The notes beneath the pieces were generated by a model. The model was not told where the DNA came from. It ran no database searches and saw only the letters and a program-made list of their open reading frames with translations. From contig CAWFAP010000005.1 of NCBI GenBank assembly GCA_963813975.1, positions 1 through 64,000 of the forward strand: 64,000 nt of DNA, in the 5' to 3' direction. The position numbers and the translations under genes are program-made. Shown in pieces: positions 8,015 to 16,591 of this stretch (positions are counted from its first letter, which is position 1; each line of letters opens with the position of its first letter). The stretch is from RYN-230 sp963813975 (GTDB lineage Bacteria; Actinomycetota; Actinomycetes; Streptosporangiales; Streptosporangiaceae).

Positions 8015-9082
8015 ATGAAGGCCCTGGTCCTGTCGGGGGGCGCGGGAACGCGGCTGCGGCCGATCACCCATACCTCGGCCAAGCAACTACTTCCCGTGGC
8101 GAACAAGCCCGTCCTGTTCTACGGTCTCGAGGCCATCCGGGATGCGGGCATCACCGACGTGGGGCTCGTCGTCGGCGATACCGCGCCCGCCATCGAGGAG
8201 GCGGTGGGGGACGGCTCCGCGTTCGGCCTCAACGTCACGTACCTCCGCCAGGAGGCCCCGCTCGGCCTGGCCCACGCGGTGCTCATCGCCCGGCCGTTCC
8301 TCGGCGACGACGACTTCGTCATGTACCTCGGGGACAATTTCATCGTGGGCGGGATCTCCCCGCTGGTGGATGAGTTCCGGGCCGCCCGGCCGGATGCGCA
8401 GATCATGCTCACCCAGGTTCCCGACCCGCGGGAGTTCGGCGTCGCCGAACTCGACGAGACCGGCCAGGTCGTCGGCCTGGAGGAGAAGCCGCGGCAGCCC
8501 AAGAGCGACCTTGCCCTGGTGGGCGTCTACATGTTCACCGCGTGCGTGCACGAGGCGGTGAGCAACCTGAAGCCCTCGTGGCGCGGTGAACTGGAGATCA
8601 CCGAGGCCATCCAGTGGCTGATCGACAGCGGCCGGAAGGTGGCGTCCACGACCATCTCCGGATACTGGAAAGACACCGGGAACGTCGCGGACATGCTCGA
8701 AGTCAACCGGCTGGTGCTGGAGACCGCGGAACCGGCCCGCCGTGGTGTGATCCACCCCGGATGCGAGCTGATCGGCCGGGTGGTGATCGAGGAGGGCGCC
8801 GAGGTGAGCGCGTCCCGCATCGTCGGACCGGTCATCATCGGGGCGCGGACCCGGGTGGCCGATTCCTACCTTGGCCCGTTCACCTCGGTGGCGGAGGACT
8901 GCACCATCACCGACAGCGAGATCGAGTACTCGATCGTGCTGCGGGGCGCGTCCATCAGCGGGGTGCGGCGGATCGAGGCGTCTATCATCGGGCGCGACGT
9001 GGAGGTCACGCCCGCGCCGCGGGTGCCCAAGGCCCACCGGCTCATTCTCGGTGATCACAGCAAGGTGCAGATCAGCTCATGA
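8015..9082 (+). CDS. rmlA: Glucose-1-phosphate thymidylyltransferase, long (StrD-like) form
   Basis: Joins dTTP and glucose 1-phosphate to dTDP-glucose, the first step to dTDP-L-rhamnose and other deoxysugars. The nucleotidyltransferase signature GGAGTRLRPIT is at residues 7-17, with YLGDNFIVGGI near 107 and the sugar-site EKPRQPKS near 155. At 355 residues it is longer than the classical 290-residue RmlA: the extra C-terminal part (from about 245) is a left-handed beta-helix of hexapeptide-like repeats (VIEEGAEVSASRIVGPVIIG), as in the StrD type. It overlaps rmlB by ATGA, so the two are translationally coupled. Confidence 0.94.
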   Translation: MKALVLSGGAGTRLRPITHTSAKQLLPVANKPVLFYGLEAIRDAGITDVGLVVGDTAPAIEEAVGDGSAFGLNVTYLRQEAPLGLAHAVLIARPFLGDDDFVMYLGDNFIVGGISPLVDEFRAARPDAQIMLTQVPDPREFGVAELDETGQVVGLEEKPRQPKSDLALVGVYMFTACVHEAVSNLKPSWRGELEITEAIQWLIDSGRKVASTTISGYWKDTGNVADMLEVNRLVLETAEPARRGVIHPGCELIGRVVIEEGAEVSASRIVGPVIIGARTRVADSYLGPFTSVAEDCTITDSEIEYSIVLRGASISGVRRIEASIIGRDVEVTPAPRVPKAHRLILGDHSKVQISS

Positions 9083-10197
9083 GGATCCTGGTCACGGGCG
9101 GGGCCGGCTTCATCGGCTCCCACTACGTCCGCACCATGCTCACTGGCGGTTACCCCGGATACGAGCAGGCCGGGGTGACGGTCCTGGACAAGCTCACCTA
9201 CGCCGGCAACCTGGCCAACCTGGACCCGGTCGCCGGGAACCCCCGGCTGCGCTTCGTCCAGGGTGACATCTGCGACGCCAGCCTGCTCGCGTCCCTGCTC
9301 CCCGGCCACGACGCGGTGCTCAACTTCGCCGCCGAGACGCACGTGGACCGGTCCATCGACGGCGCCTCCGATTTCGTCGCCGCCAACGTGGTGGGCGTTC
9401 AGGTCCTGCTGCAGGCCTGCCTGGACGCGGGGGTGAGCCGGGTAGTGCAGGTCTCCACCGATGAGGTCTACGGCAGCATCGCGGAAGGCTCCTGGGCCGA
9501 GGACGCGCCGCTCGAGCCGAATTCCCCCTACTCGGCCGCGAAGGCCGGCGGCGACCTCATGGCCCGGGCCTACGCCCGGACCCACGGCCTGAACGTCAGC
9601 ATCACCCGGTGCTGCAACAACTACGGTCCCTACCAGTACCCGGAAAAGGTCATCCCGCTGTTCGTCACCAACCTCCTGGACGGGCTCACGGTGCCGCTCT
9701 ACGGCGACGGCGGCAACGTCCGCGACTGGATCCACGTGGACGACCACTGCCGGGGCATCCAGCTGGTGCTCGAGCGGGGCACGGCGGCCGGCGTGTACCA
9801 CATCAACGGTGAGGCGGAACTGACCAACCTCGAGCTGACCCGCGCGATCCTGGAGGACTGCGGGGCGGGCTGGGACATGGTCACCCGGGTCGCGGACCGC
9901 AAGGGCCATGACCGGCGCTACTCGCTCGACGACCGGGTGCTGCGCGCGCTCGGCTACGCGCCGCGGATCCCGTTCGCGGACGGCCTGGCGGCCACCGTGC
10001 GCTGGTACGCGGACCACCGTCGGTGGTGGGAGCCGCTCAAACGGGCCGGCCTGGCGGGCGCGCCGGAGCCCGCCGCCGCCCCGGAGCCCGCCGCGCCCGA
10101 GCGCACGGCCGGACCGGAGCCCGCCGCCCCGCCGGGGCCCGCGGCCAGTCCCGGCCGCGAGCCCGAGACCGCCGGCCAGGGCGGCCCGGCCCGGTGA
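9079..10197 (+). CDS. rmlB: dTDP-glucose 4,6-dehydratase
   Basis: Second step of dTDP-rhamnose synthesis: converts dTDP-glucose to the 4-keto-6-deoxy sugar with bound NAD. Extended SDR fold: GGAGFIGSHYVR (residues 7-18), STDEVYGSI (about 131-139), catalytic YSAAK (about 154-158), and the RCCNNYGPYQYPEK motif typical of the dehydratase. The catalytic core ends near residue 325; a tail of about 45 residues is rich in Pro, Ala and Glu and looks like low-complexity extension. It overlaps rmlA by four bases and rmlD by GTGA. Confidence 0.95.
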   Translation: MRILVTGGAGFIGSHYVRTMLTGGYPGYEQAGVTVLDKLTYAGNLANLDPVAGNPRLRFVQGDICDASLLASLLPGHDAVLNFAAETHVDRSIDGASDFVAANVVGVQVLLQACLDAGVSRVVQVSTDEVYGSIAEGSWAEDAPLEPNSPYSAAKAGGDLMARAYARTHGLNVSITRCCNNYGPYQYPEKVIPLFVTNLLDGLTVPLYGDGGNVRDWIHVDDHCRGIQLVLERGTAAGVYHINGEAELTNLELTRAILEDCGAGWDMVTRVADRKGHDRRYSLDDRVLRALGYAPRIPFADGLAATVRWYADHRRWWEPLKRAGLAGAPEPAAAPEPAAPERTAGPEPAAPPGPAASPGREPETAGQGGPAR

Positions 10198-11078
10198 GCC
10201 GGTGGCTGGTGACCGGCGCCCGGGGGATGCTGGGCCGGGATCTGGTGACCGTGCTGGAGGACCGGGGCGAGGCCGTGACCGGGCTCTCCCGCAGTGATCT
10301 CGACATCACCGACGCCGGGGCGGTCCGGGATGCGCTGGCCCGCTGGCGGCCCGCGGTGGTCGTCAACTGCGCGGCCTGGACCGCGGTGGACGACGCTGAG
10401 GCCAGCGAGGACGCCGCGCTGCGGGTCAATGGGGAGGCTGTGGCCGGGCTGGCCGTCTGCTGTGCGGCGCGCCGCGCCGCGCTCGTCCAGGTCTCCACGG
10501 ACTACGTGTTCGACGGCCTGGGCCGCGAGCCGTATCCGGAGGACGGGCTCCCGGCGCCGCGCACCGCGTACGGCCGCACCAAGCTGGCCGGGGAACGGGC
10601 CGTCCTGGAGCAGGTCGGCCTGGCAGGCTACGTGGTCCGCACCGCCTGGCTCTACGGGGCCCACGGGCCGAGCTTCGTCGCGACGATGATCAGGAAGGAA
10701 CGTGAGCAGGAACAGGTCCGCGTGGTGGACGACCAGCGCGGGCAGCCGACCTGGTCGATGGACGTGGCGGACCGCATCCACGCGCTGATCACCCGGGCCG
10801 CCCCGCCCGGTATCTATCACGCGACCAGCAGCGGTGAGACGACCTGGTTCGGGCTCGCCCGCGAGGTCTTCCGGCTGCTGGGCGCGGACCCGGGCCGGGT
10901 CCTGGCCACCCAGAGCGGCGCGCTGGCCCGCCCGGCGCCGCGGCCCGCCTTCAGTGTCCTCGGCCACACCGCCTGGGATCGCGCCGGGCTCAGCCCGATC
11001 GGCAGCTGGCAGCAGGCTCTGCAGCGCGGCCTGCCCGGGCTGGCGGCCGTGACCGCCGCGTCCGAGCCCGCTCCCTAG
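10194..11078 (+). CDS. rmlD: dTDP-4-dehydrorhamnose reductase
   Basis: Final NAD(P)H-dependent reduction to dTDP-L-rhamnose. The 294-residue SDR has WLVTGARGMLG at the N-terminus, a DITD motif near 37, NCAAWTAVDDAE near 60-71, STDYVFDG near 101-108 and the catalytic YGRTK near 125. The GTG start overlaps the rmlB stop (GTGA), while the open frame continues upstream without a better start. Confidence 0.94.
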   Translation: MSRWLVTGARGMLGRDLVTVLEDRGEAVTGLSRSDLDITDAGAVRDALARWRPAVVVNCAAWTAVDDAEASEDAALRVNGEAVAGLAVCCAARRAALVQVSTDYVFDGLGREPYPEDGLPAPRTAYGRTKLAGERAVLEQVGLAGYVVRTAWLYGAHGPSFVATMIRKEREQEQVRVVDDQRGQPTWSMDVADRIHALITRAAPPGIYHATSSGETTWFGLAREVFRLLGADPGRVLATQSGALARPAPRPAFSVLGHTAWDRAGLSPIGSWQQALQRGLPGLAAVTAASEPAP

Positions 11079-11098
11079 GGCGTCCCGCGAACGGACCG

Positions 11099-11707
11099 TT
11101 AATGGGCCGGAAGTGAGCCGCGCAGCTGAGCCGTGTAGGCCAGGCAGCTGGCGTAGTCGGGGAGGATGCCGCTGCTCCGCACGGTGCGCAGGGACGGCGC
11201 CGCGGCATCCTTGTCGGACAGGAGGGGCTTGACGTCCACCGGCCACTCGATGGCGATGTCCGGGTCGAGGGCGTCCACGCTGTGCTCCCGTCCCGGCGCG
11301 TACGGCGTGGAGCAGAGGTACAGGACGGTGGCCTGCTCGCTCAGCGCCATGAACGCGTGCCCGAGCCCCTCGGACAGGAACAGCGCGCGCCGGTTCTCGT
11401 CGTCCAGCTCCACCGCGGTCCAGGCCGCGAAGGTGGGCGAGCCGAGGCGCAGGTCCACCACCACGTCCAGGACGGCACCGGCCGCGCAGCTGACGTATTT
11501 CGCCTGGCCGGGTGGAACGTCAGCGAAGTGAATACCGCGAATTACCCCACGGCGGGATACTGAGCAATTTGCCTGGGCAATTTCCAGCGGGTAACCGAGT
11601 GTGCCCGCGAACTCACTGCCACGGAACCACTCGTGAAAACTCCCCCGGTCATCCCGGTGGATTGGCGGGGTGAAAGCCCAGGCACCATCGATGCTGAGCG
11701 GTTCCAT
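11099..11707 (-). CDS. rmlC: dTDP-4-dehydrorhamnose 3,5-epimerase family protein
   Basis: Third step of dTDP-rhamnose synthesis, a cupin-fold double epimerase. Family motifs: FHEWFRGSEFAGTLGYPLEIAQANCSVSRRG is spread over residues 24-55, RGIHFADVPPGQAKYVSC near 53-70 (with the catalytic-His region RGIH), and GLGHAFMALSEQATVLY near 115. The ATG at 11707 is chosen because GAGGAG precedes it and it gives the normal 202-residue length; a longer frame starts at 11788. It is transcribed towards rmlD and ends 20 bases from its stop, so it has its own promoter in the 11708-11990 gap. Confidence 0.9.
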   Translation of the reverse strand: MEPLSIDGAWAFTPPIHRDDRGSFHEWFRGSEFAGTLGYPLEIAQANCSVSRRGVIRGIHFADVPPGQAKYVSCAAGAVLDVVVDLRLGSPTFAAWTAVELDDENRRALFLSEGLGHAFMALSEQATVLYLCSTPYAPGREHSVDALDPDIAIEWPVDVKPLLSDKDAAAPSLRTVRSSGILPDYASCLAYTAQLRGSLPAH

Positions 11708-11926
11708 CTGAAGCTCCTCTGCCGGGGCTCTGTCTCCCGTATGCTCAGGCCTGGCTTTCCGGGCCGCGCGGGCCTGATGCGTACGCACGCTGCTGGAACG
11801 CTATCGGCTAACGCTAACTTCGCGGAACAACAGGGTGAACGCTATTCCGGTCGGCAGACAAGAGGTCACAAAACGATAACAGCGCCCCCGCGGCTGTCAT
11901 CGGGCCCCGGCGGCCGGGCGTCTTAA

Positions 11927-11957
11927 GAGCAGTCTCGCGCGCTGAGCGCGTCTGCTC
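11927..11957 (+). promoter_or_regulatory. Nested hairpin in the leader of the next gene
   Basis: GAGCAG (11927-11932) pairs with CTGCTC (11952-11957), enclosing a second stem CGCGC-TGA-GCGCG. It lies directly before an upstream GTG (11964) and 34 bases before the preferred ATG (11991). It may be a 5' untranslated structure or a terminator reading from the divergent region. The rest of 11708-11926 shows no other firm signal. Confidence 0.35.
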
Positions 11958-11990
11958 GCCGCGGTGGCATATCTCGCTGAGGACGTCCGT

Positions 11991-13304
11991 ATGTGGCGGG
12001 CGCACCCACTGGTGGAAGCTGGGGTTACACGTGAGGCTGGAGTTGCAGCTGAGGCCGGGGTTGCGCCCGTTCAGGGGGTGCGGCCCAAGCCGCCCGTCAG
12101 CCCCCGGGTGCCTGACCACGCTGGCGCTCAGATGACGCTGCAGTCCGCCCGCCTCCGCCTCCTGGCCGACGGCTCCCCGGGCGCTGACATCCCCGGCGCT
12201 GGCGTCCCGGACGCTGGCGTCCCGGACACTGGCGCCCTGCTGGACCGGCTACTCCGCATCGCCCAGCTGCGCCTGGCCGAGCAGCACGACAACGGCGAGT
12301 TCGTGTTCACCGTGACGGGCGAGGCCCGGCCCGGCGGGGGCTGGCAGCTGAGGCCGGCCGGGACGAGCCTGCGGTACGGGGCGATCTCGGCGCTCGGCCT
12401 GCTGCGGCTGCCCGAGCCGGACCAGCGGACCGTGCTGGCCGGGATGACCGCTGGAGACCTGGTCGGCCACCTGGCCAAGCAGATCGACGAGATCACCGGG
12501 CCCGGCGACGCCGCGCTGGTGTGCTGGGCCGCGGCCGAGTGCGGGCACGCGGATCTGGGGCACGCGCTGGAGCGCCTGGCCGCTCTCGACCAGCCGGAGC
12601 GCCCGGTGGACGTCGTGTCCGCGGCCTGGGTGGTCTCGGCCCTGGTCGCCGCCCGCCCGCTGGCCGACGTCGAGCAGCACCTGGCGGCGGCGCGGCAGCG
12701 GCTGCTCGCCGCGCGCGGCCCGGCGGTCTACCCGCACATCACCGGCCCGGGCGCGCCGTGGTACCGCGCGCACGTCGGCAGCTTCGCCGACCAGGTCTAT
12801 CCCATCCAGGCGCTCGCCCGGCTGCACCGCAGCGCGGACGATCCGGAGGCGCTGGCGGTGGCGGGCACCGTGGCCGGGGCGATCTGCTCGGCCCAGGGCG
12901 CTGGCGGCCAGTGGTGGTGGCATTACGACTCACGGTCCGGCGCGGTCGTGGAGGGCTACCCGGTGTACAGCGTGCACCAGCACGCGATGGGCCCGATGGC
13001 GCTGCTGGACCTGGCCGACGCCGGCGGGGGCGGGCAGCTGGACGCGATCCGCCGCGGCCTGCGCTGGCTGACCGGGCCGCCGGAGGCGGCCGTCCAGCTG
13101 ATCGTCGACGAGCCGCCGATCACCTGGCGGAAGGTGGCCCGCGCCGATCACCGGAAGGTCGTGCGCGGTCTGCGGGCCGCGGCCACCCGGATCATCCCCG
13201 GGTCCCGGGTCGCGGCGCTGGACCGGGTCTATCCCCCGGGCGTTGTCGATCATGAGTGCCGACCGTACGAGCTTGGCTGGCTGCTGTACACCTGGCTGTC
13301 CTGA
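11991..13304 (+). CDS. Unknown protein of the glycan cluster, possible alpha/alpha-toroid fold
   Basis: Not recognised as a named family. Residues 1-85 are low complexity with two in-frame tandem repeats: three 18-bp units (EAGVT/A pattern) and three 15-bp units (GVPDA). From about residue 90 to the end it looks like an all-helical toroid: repeated helical pairs rich in Ala/Leu with LAEQHDNGEF, YPHITGPGAPWYRAHVGSFADQVY (residues near 245-268), GGQWWWHYDSRSG and GYPVYSVHQHAMGPMALLDL. These aromatic, His- and Gly-rich turns are typical of six-hairpin glycosidases and of prenyltransferase/cyclase toroids. No signal peptide or membrane segment. The ATG at 11991 is preferred over GTG 11964 because GAGGA lies seven bases upstream. 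It is followed 42 bases later by the WecG-type transferase, so it probably serves the same pathway. Function unknown. Confidence 0.7.
   Translation: MWRAHPLVEAGVTREAGVAAEAGVAPVQGVRPKPPVSPRVPDHAGAQMTLQSARLRLLADGSPGADIPGAGVPDAGVPDTGALLDRLLRIAQLRLAEQHDNGEFVFTVTGEARPGGGWQLRPAGTSLRYGAISALGLLRLPEPDQRTVLAGMTAGDLVGHLAKQIDEITGPGDAALVCWAAAECGHADLGHALERLAALDQPERPVDVVSAAWVVSALVAARPLADVEQHLAAARQRLLAARGPAVYPHITGPGAPWYRAHVGSFADQVYPIQALARLHRSADDPEALAVAGTVAGAICSAQGAGGQWWWHYDSRSGAVVEGYPVYSVHQHAMGPMALLDLADAGGGGQLDAIRRGLRWLTGPPEAAVQLIVDEPPITWRKVARADHRKVVRGLRAAATRIIPGSRVAALDRVYPPGVVDHECRPYELGWLLYTWLS
12015..12068 (+). repeat. Three 18-bp tandem coding repeats
   Basis: Units start at 12015, 12033 and 12051, each close to GAGGCTGGGGTTGCA plus three bases, in frame with the unknown protein. 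A second set of three 15-bp units (GCTGGCGTCCCGGAC) runs 12183-12227. Confidence 0.75.
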
Positions 13305-13346
13305 GGCTGGTTTCCCGAAACTGGCGGTACTTCCCGTGGGGGTGGA

Positions 13347-14153
13347 ATGAGTCACGACACTGGTGACGGGACGCAGCGCGAACTGTTCGGCCTCCCGGTC
13401 GACGCGCTGACCATGGATCAGGCCATCGCGCGCTGCACCGACGCCATCGATCATGGCGAGCAGCTATCCATCGGGGTGATCAACGCCGCCAAGGTCGTGT
13501 CCATGCAGCGCAACCCGCAGCTCCGGCAGGCGGTGGCCGACTGCGACATGGTGCTGGCCGACGGCCAGGCCGTGGTCTGGGCCAGCCGGGTCCTCGGCGC
13601 ACCACTGCCGGAGCGGGTGGCCGGGGTCGACCTGTTCATGAACCTCCTGGCGGTGGCCGAGGAGCGCGGTGACCGCGTGTACTTCCTGGGCGCCCGGCCG
13701 GACGTGCTGGCCCGGATGCTGGAGCAGGCGGCCCGCCGGTTCCCCCGGCTGCTGGTGGCTGGTTCCCGCGACGGGTACTACCAGGCTGGCCAGGAAGGCG
13801 AGATCGCCGAGGACATCCGCCGCAGCCAGACCGACATCCTGTTCGTGGGCATGTCGTCGCCGCGTAAGGAACTCTTCCTGGACGAATGGGGGACGGCCAC
13901 CAAGGCCCACGTCGTGCACGGGGTAGGCGGGTCATTCGACATCCTCGCCGGGCTCACCCGGCGCGCCCCGCTGTGGTACCAAGACCACGGACTGGAATGG
14001 CTGTACCGGGCGTACCAGGAACCGGTGCGGCTCGGCCGGCGGTACCTGGCCACGAACGTGTCGTTCATGGCCCTGGTGGGACGCGAGAGGCTGCGCCGGG
14101 ACAAGGCGGGCCCGGACCAGGCCAGCCGGGACAAGGCAGGGGAGCGCGCGTGA
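13347..14153 (+). CDS. WecG/TagA/CpsF-family glycosyltransferase
   Basis: Members (GT26) transfer N-acetylmannosamine or its uronic acid to undecaprenyl-PP-GlcNAc, the second step of ECA, teichoic acid or capsule linkage-unit synthesis, at the inner membrane face. The 268-residue protein shows the family blocks INAAKVVSMQRNP (residues 46-58), CDMVLADGQAVVWASRVLG, ERVAGVDLFMNLL, DRVYFLGARPDVLARMLEQ and VGMSSPRKELFLDEWG. A GGGGGTGG ribosome site precedes the ATG. It overlaps the dehydrogenase gene by GTGA, and the 2-epimerase follows, so donor synthesis and transfer are encoded together. Donor identity (ManNAc or ManNAcA) is inferred. Confidence 0.88.
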   Translation: MSHDTGDGTQRELFGLPVDALTMDQAIARCTDAIDHGEQLSIGVINAAKVVSMQRNPQLRQAVADCDMVLADGQAVVWASRVLGAPLPERVAGVDLFMNLLAVAEERGDRVYFLGARPDVLARMLEQAARRFPRLLVAGSRDGYYQAGQEGEIAEDIRRSQTDILFVGMSSPRKELFLDEWGTATKAHVVHGVGGSFDILAGLTRRAPLWYQDHGLEWLYRAYQEPVRLGRRYLATNVSFMALVGRERLRRDKAGPDQASRDKAGERA

Positions 14154-15409
14154 CAACCGTCGTCGTCGTCGGACTGGGATACGTGGGGCTGCCCCTCGCC
14201 ATGCGGGCGGCCGAGGTCGGGCACCGCGTCGTGGGCTACGACGTGGACGAGGCCCGGGTGTCATCGCTGGAGTCGGGCGAGTCCTACATCGAGGATGTGC
14301 CCTCCGGGCAGCTGAAGCAGGCCCTGGAGAGCGGCCTGTTCCGGCCGTCGGCGGACGCGAGCGTCTGCGCCGGGTTCGACGTGGCCGTGGTCGCGGCGCC
14401 GACCCCGCTCCGCGACGGGCTGCCCGACCTGAGCTACCTGGAGGACTCGGCCCGCACCCTGGCCGGGTACCTGCGCCCGGGGTCAACGGTCGTCATCGAG
14501 TCAACCTCTTACCCGGGCACGACCCAGGAGAAGGTCCTGCCGCTGCTGGAGGAGGGATCCGGCCTGGTGGCCGGCCGCGACTTCCACCTCGGCTTCAGCC
14601 CGGAGCGCATCGACCCGGGCAACACGACGTGGACGCTGGTCACCACGCCGAAGATCGTTTCCGGGATCGACGAGGCCTCCCTCGGGGTGATCAAGGCGTT
14701 CTACGACACGATCGTGGACCGGACCGTGACGGTGTCATCCCCGCGCGAGGCCGAGCTGGCCAAGCTGGTCGAGAACACGTTCCGGCACGTCAACATCGCC
14801 CTGGTCAACGAGCTGGCCATGTACGCCCACGACCTGGGCATCGACGTGTGGGAGGCGATCGAGGCCGCGTCGACCAAGCCGTTCGGGTTCATGCGGTTCA
14901 CCCCCGGCCCGGGGGTGGGCGGTCACTGCCTGCCTATCGACCCGTCCTACCTGTCCTGGCGGGTCGAGCGGGCGCTGGGCAAGAGCTTCCGCTTCGTCGA
15001 GCTCGCCGACGACATCAACAACCACATGCCGGACTACGTGGTGCACCGGATCATGATGTCGTTCAACGCCCGGGGCCGCCCGGTCAAGGGCGCCCGCATC
15101 CTGCTGCTCGGCCTGGCCTACAAGAAGAACACCGGGGATGCGCGGCAATCGCCCGCGGTGCGTGTTTCGCAGCTGCTCGCTACGATGGGCGCGCAGTTGC
15201 GGGCCGCCGACCCGTACGTGGTCGAGGGCACCGCCGTGGACGATATGGTGCCGCGCGTGGAGCCAACTCCGGCCGAGCTCGCGGATGCCGATGCGGTCGT
15301 CCTGCTGACCGACCACGATGCCTTTGATTTCGCCGAGATCCGTCAGCACGCGAAGTTCGTCTTCGACTGCCGCCGCCGCCTGTCCGGCGCGAACGTCGAG
15401 AGCATCTGA
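14150..15409 (+). CDS. UDP-N-acetylhexosamine 6-dehydrogenase (WbpA/WecC type)
   Basis: Oxidises the C6 hydroxyl of a UDP-N-acetyl sugar to the uronic acid using two NAD. The 419 residues carry the NAD motif VVGLGYVGLPLA (residues 6-17), PTPLRDGLPDL, ESTSYPGTTQE, GFSPERIDPGN, and the catalytic segment PGPGVGGHCLPIDPSYLSW with Cys260. KPFGFMRFTPGPGVGGHC is closer to WbpA (UDP-GlcNAc) and WecC (UDP-ManNAc) than to UDP-glucose dehydrogenases. With the neighbouring 2-epimerase the likely product is UDP-ManNAcA, but UDP-GlcNAcA is possible. GTG start coupled to the WecG-type gene. Confidence 0.88.
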   Translation: MTTVVVVGLGYVGLPLAMRAAEVGHRVVGYDVDEARVSSLESGESYIEDVPSGQLKQALESGLFRPSADASVCAGFDVAVVAAPTPLRDGLPDLSYLEDSARTLAGYLRPGSTVVIESTSYPGTTQEKVLPLLEEGSGLVAGRDFHLGFSPERIDPGNTTWTLVTTPKIVSGIDEASLGVIKAFYDTIVDRTVTVSSPREAELAKLVENTFRHVNIALVNELAMYAHDLGIDVWEAIEAASTKPFGFMRFTPGPGVGGHCLPIDPSYLSWRVERALGKSFRFVELADDINNHMPDYVVHRIMMSFNARGRPVKGARILLLGLAYKKNTGDARQSPAVRVSQLLATMGAQLRAADPYVVEGTAVDDMVPRVEPTPAELADADAVVLLTDHDAFDFAEIRQHAKFVFDCRRRLSGANVESI

Positions 15410-15417
15410 GCACGCTG

Positions 15418-16524
15418 ATGCGGGTGATCTGCGTGGCCGGCGCGCGGCCGAACTACATGAAGGTCAAGCCGGTCATGGACGCGCTGGAGGACCGCGCGGC
15501 CGAGGTCATCCTGGTGCACACCGGCCAGCATTATGACGCGGCCATGAACGACGTCTTCTTCGCCGATCTCGGTATCCGGCCGCCCGATCACCGGCTGCAG
15601 GTCGGGTCGGGCAGCCACGCCGTCCAGACGGGCAAGGTCATGGCGGCTTTCGAGCCCCTGGTCGGCCAGCTGCGCCCGGATGTGGTCGTGGTCGTCGGCG
15701 ACGTGAACTCCACGCTGGGCTGTGCCCTGGTGACCGCCAAGTCCGGGGCGTTGCTGGCCCACGTCGAGGCGGGACTGCGCAGCCGTGACTGGGCTATGCC
15801 CGAGGAAATCAACCGCGTGGTCACCGACCGGGTCAGCGACTTCCTGCTCGCCCCGTCGCCGGATGCGGTCGTCAACCTGCGCGGCGAGGGATACCGGGAG
15901 GACCAGATCCACCTGGTCGGCAACGTCATGGTGGACACCCTGCGGGCCAACCTCGACCGCGCGCTGGCCCGGGACACGCTGGCCGGCCTGGGCCTGCGGG
16001 CCGGCGAGTACGCCCTGGTCACCCTGCACCGCCCGGCGAACGTGGACGACCCCGAGGCACTGACCCCGCTGCTGACGGCGCTCGGCGAGCTGGCCCGGGT
16101 CTGCCCCGTGGTGCTGCCTGCCCACCCGAGGGCGGCCGGCCAGCTGCGGGACATCTCGCCGCAGGTACGGGTCATCCCGCCCGCGGGCTACCTCGACTTC
16201 ATCGCGCTCCAGGCCTCGGCCCGCGTGGTGCTGACCGACTCCGGCGGGGTGCAGGAGGAGACCACGGTGCTGGGCGTGCCGTGCCTCACCCTGAGGGAGA
16301 ACACGGAACGGCCCATCACCCTCACCGAGGGCACCAACCAGCTCGTCGGACGGGATCCGGAGCGGATCCTGAAGACCGCGCTCAGCGTGCTCGCGGCGCC
16401 CCCGCCGCGGCGGGCCCCGCCGCTCTGGGACGGGCGGGCCGGCCAGCGGATAGCGGAAGTGCTGCTGGCGGCGGCGGGACCGGAGGGGCGATTGCGGCCC
16501 ACCGGCGGGTCCGTCCCCGGCTAG
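15418..16524 (+). CDS. wecB: UDP-N-acetylglucosamine 2-epimerase (non-hydrolysing)
   Basis: Interconverts UDP-GlcNAc and UDP-ManNAc. The 368-residue protein has GARPNYMKVKPVMDAL at the N-terminus, VHTGQHYD near 38, VVVGDVNSTLG near 93, AHVEAGLRSRDWAMPEEINR near 115-134, TLHRPANVDDPE near 202 and the UDP-binding LTDSGGVQEETTVLGVPCLTLRENTERP segment near 265-292. Eight bases separate it from the dehydrogenase stop. It closes the plus-strand precursor operon. Confidence 0.94.
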   Translation: MRVICVAGARPNYMKVKPVMDALEDRAAEVILVHTGQHYDAAMNDVFFADLGIRPPDHRLQVGSGSHAVQTGKVMAAFEPLVGQLRPDVVVVVGDVNSTLGCALVTAKSGALLAHVEAGLRSRDWAMPEEINRVVTDRVSDFLLAPSPDAVVNLRGEGYREDQIHLVGNVMVDTLRANLDRALARDTLAGLGLRAGEYALVTLHRPANVDDPEALTPLLTALGELARVCPVVLPAHPRAAGQLRDISPQVRVIPPAGYLDFIALQASARVVLTDSGGVQEETTVLGVPCLTLRENTERPITLTEGTNQLVGRDPERILKTALSVLAAPPPRRAPPLWDGRAGQRIAEVLLAAAGPEGRLRPTGGSVPG

Positions 16525-16525
16525 C

Positions 16526-16585
16526 CGGATCGACCTGGATCGGATCGATTTAGGGCGGATCGATTCAGGGCGGATGGACCGGGGC
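16526..16585. repeat. Short intergenic 15-bp repeat
   Basis: CGGATCGATTTAGGG (16541-16555) and CGGATCGATTCAGGG (16556-16570) are tandem, flanked by two degenerate partial copies. They fill the 67-base gap between the convergent wecB and beta-helix genes and might contribute to termination. Confidence 0.6.
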
Positions 16586-16591
16586 GGAGCC

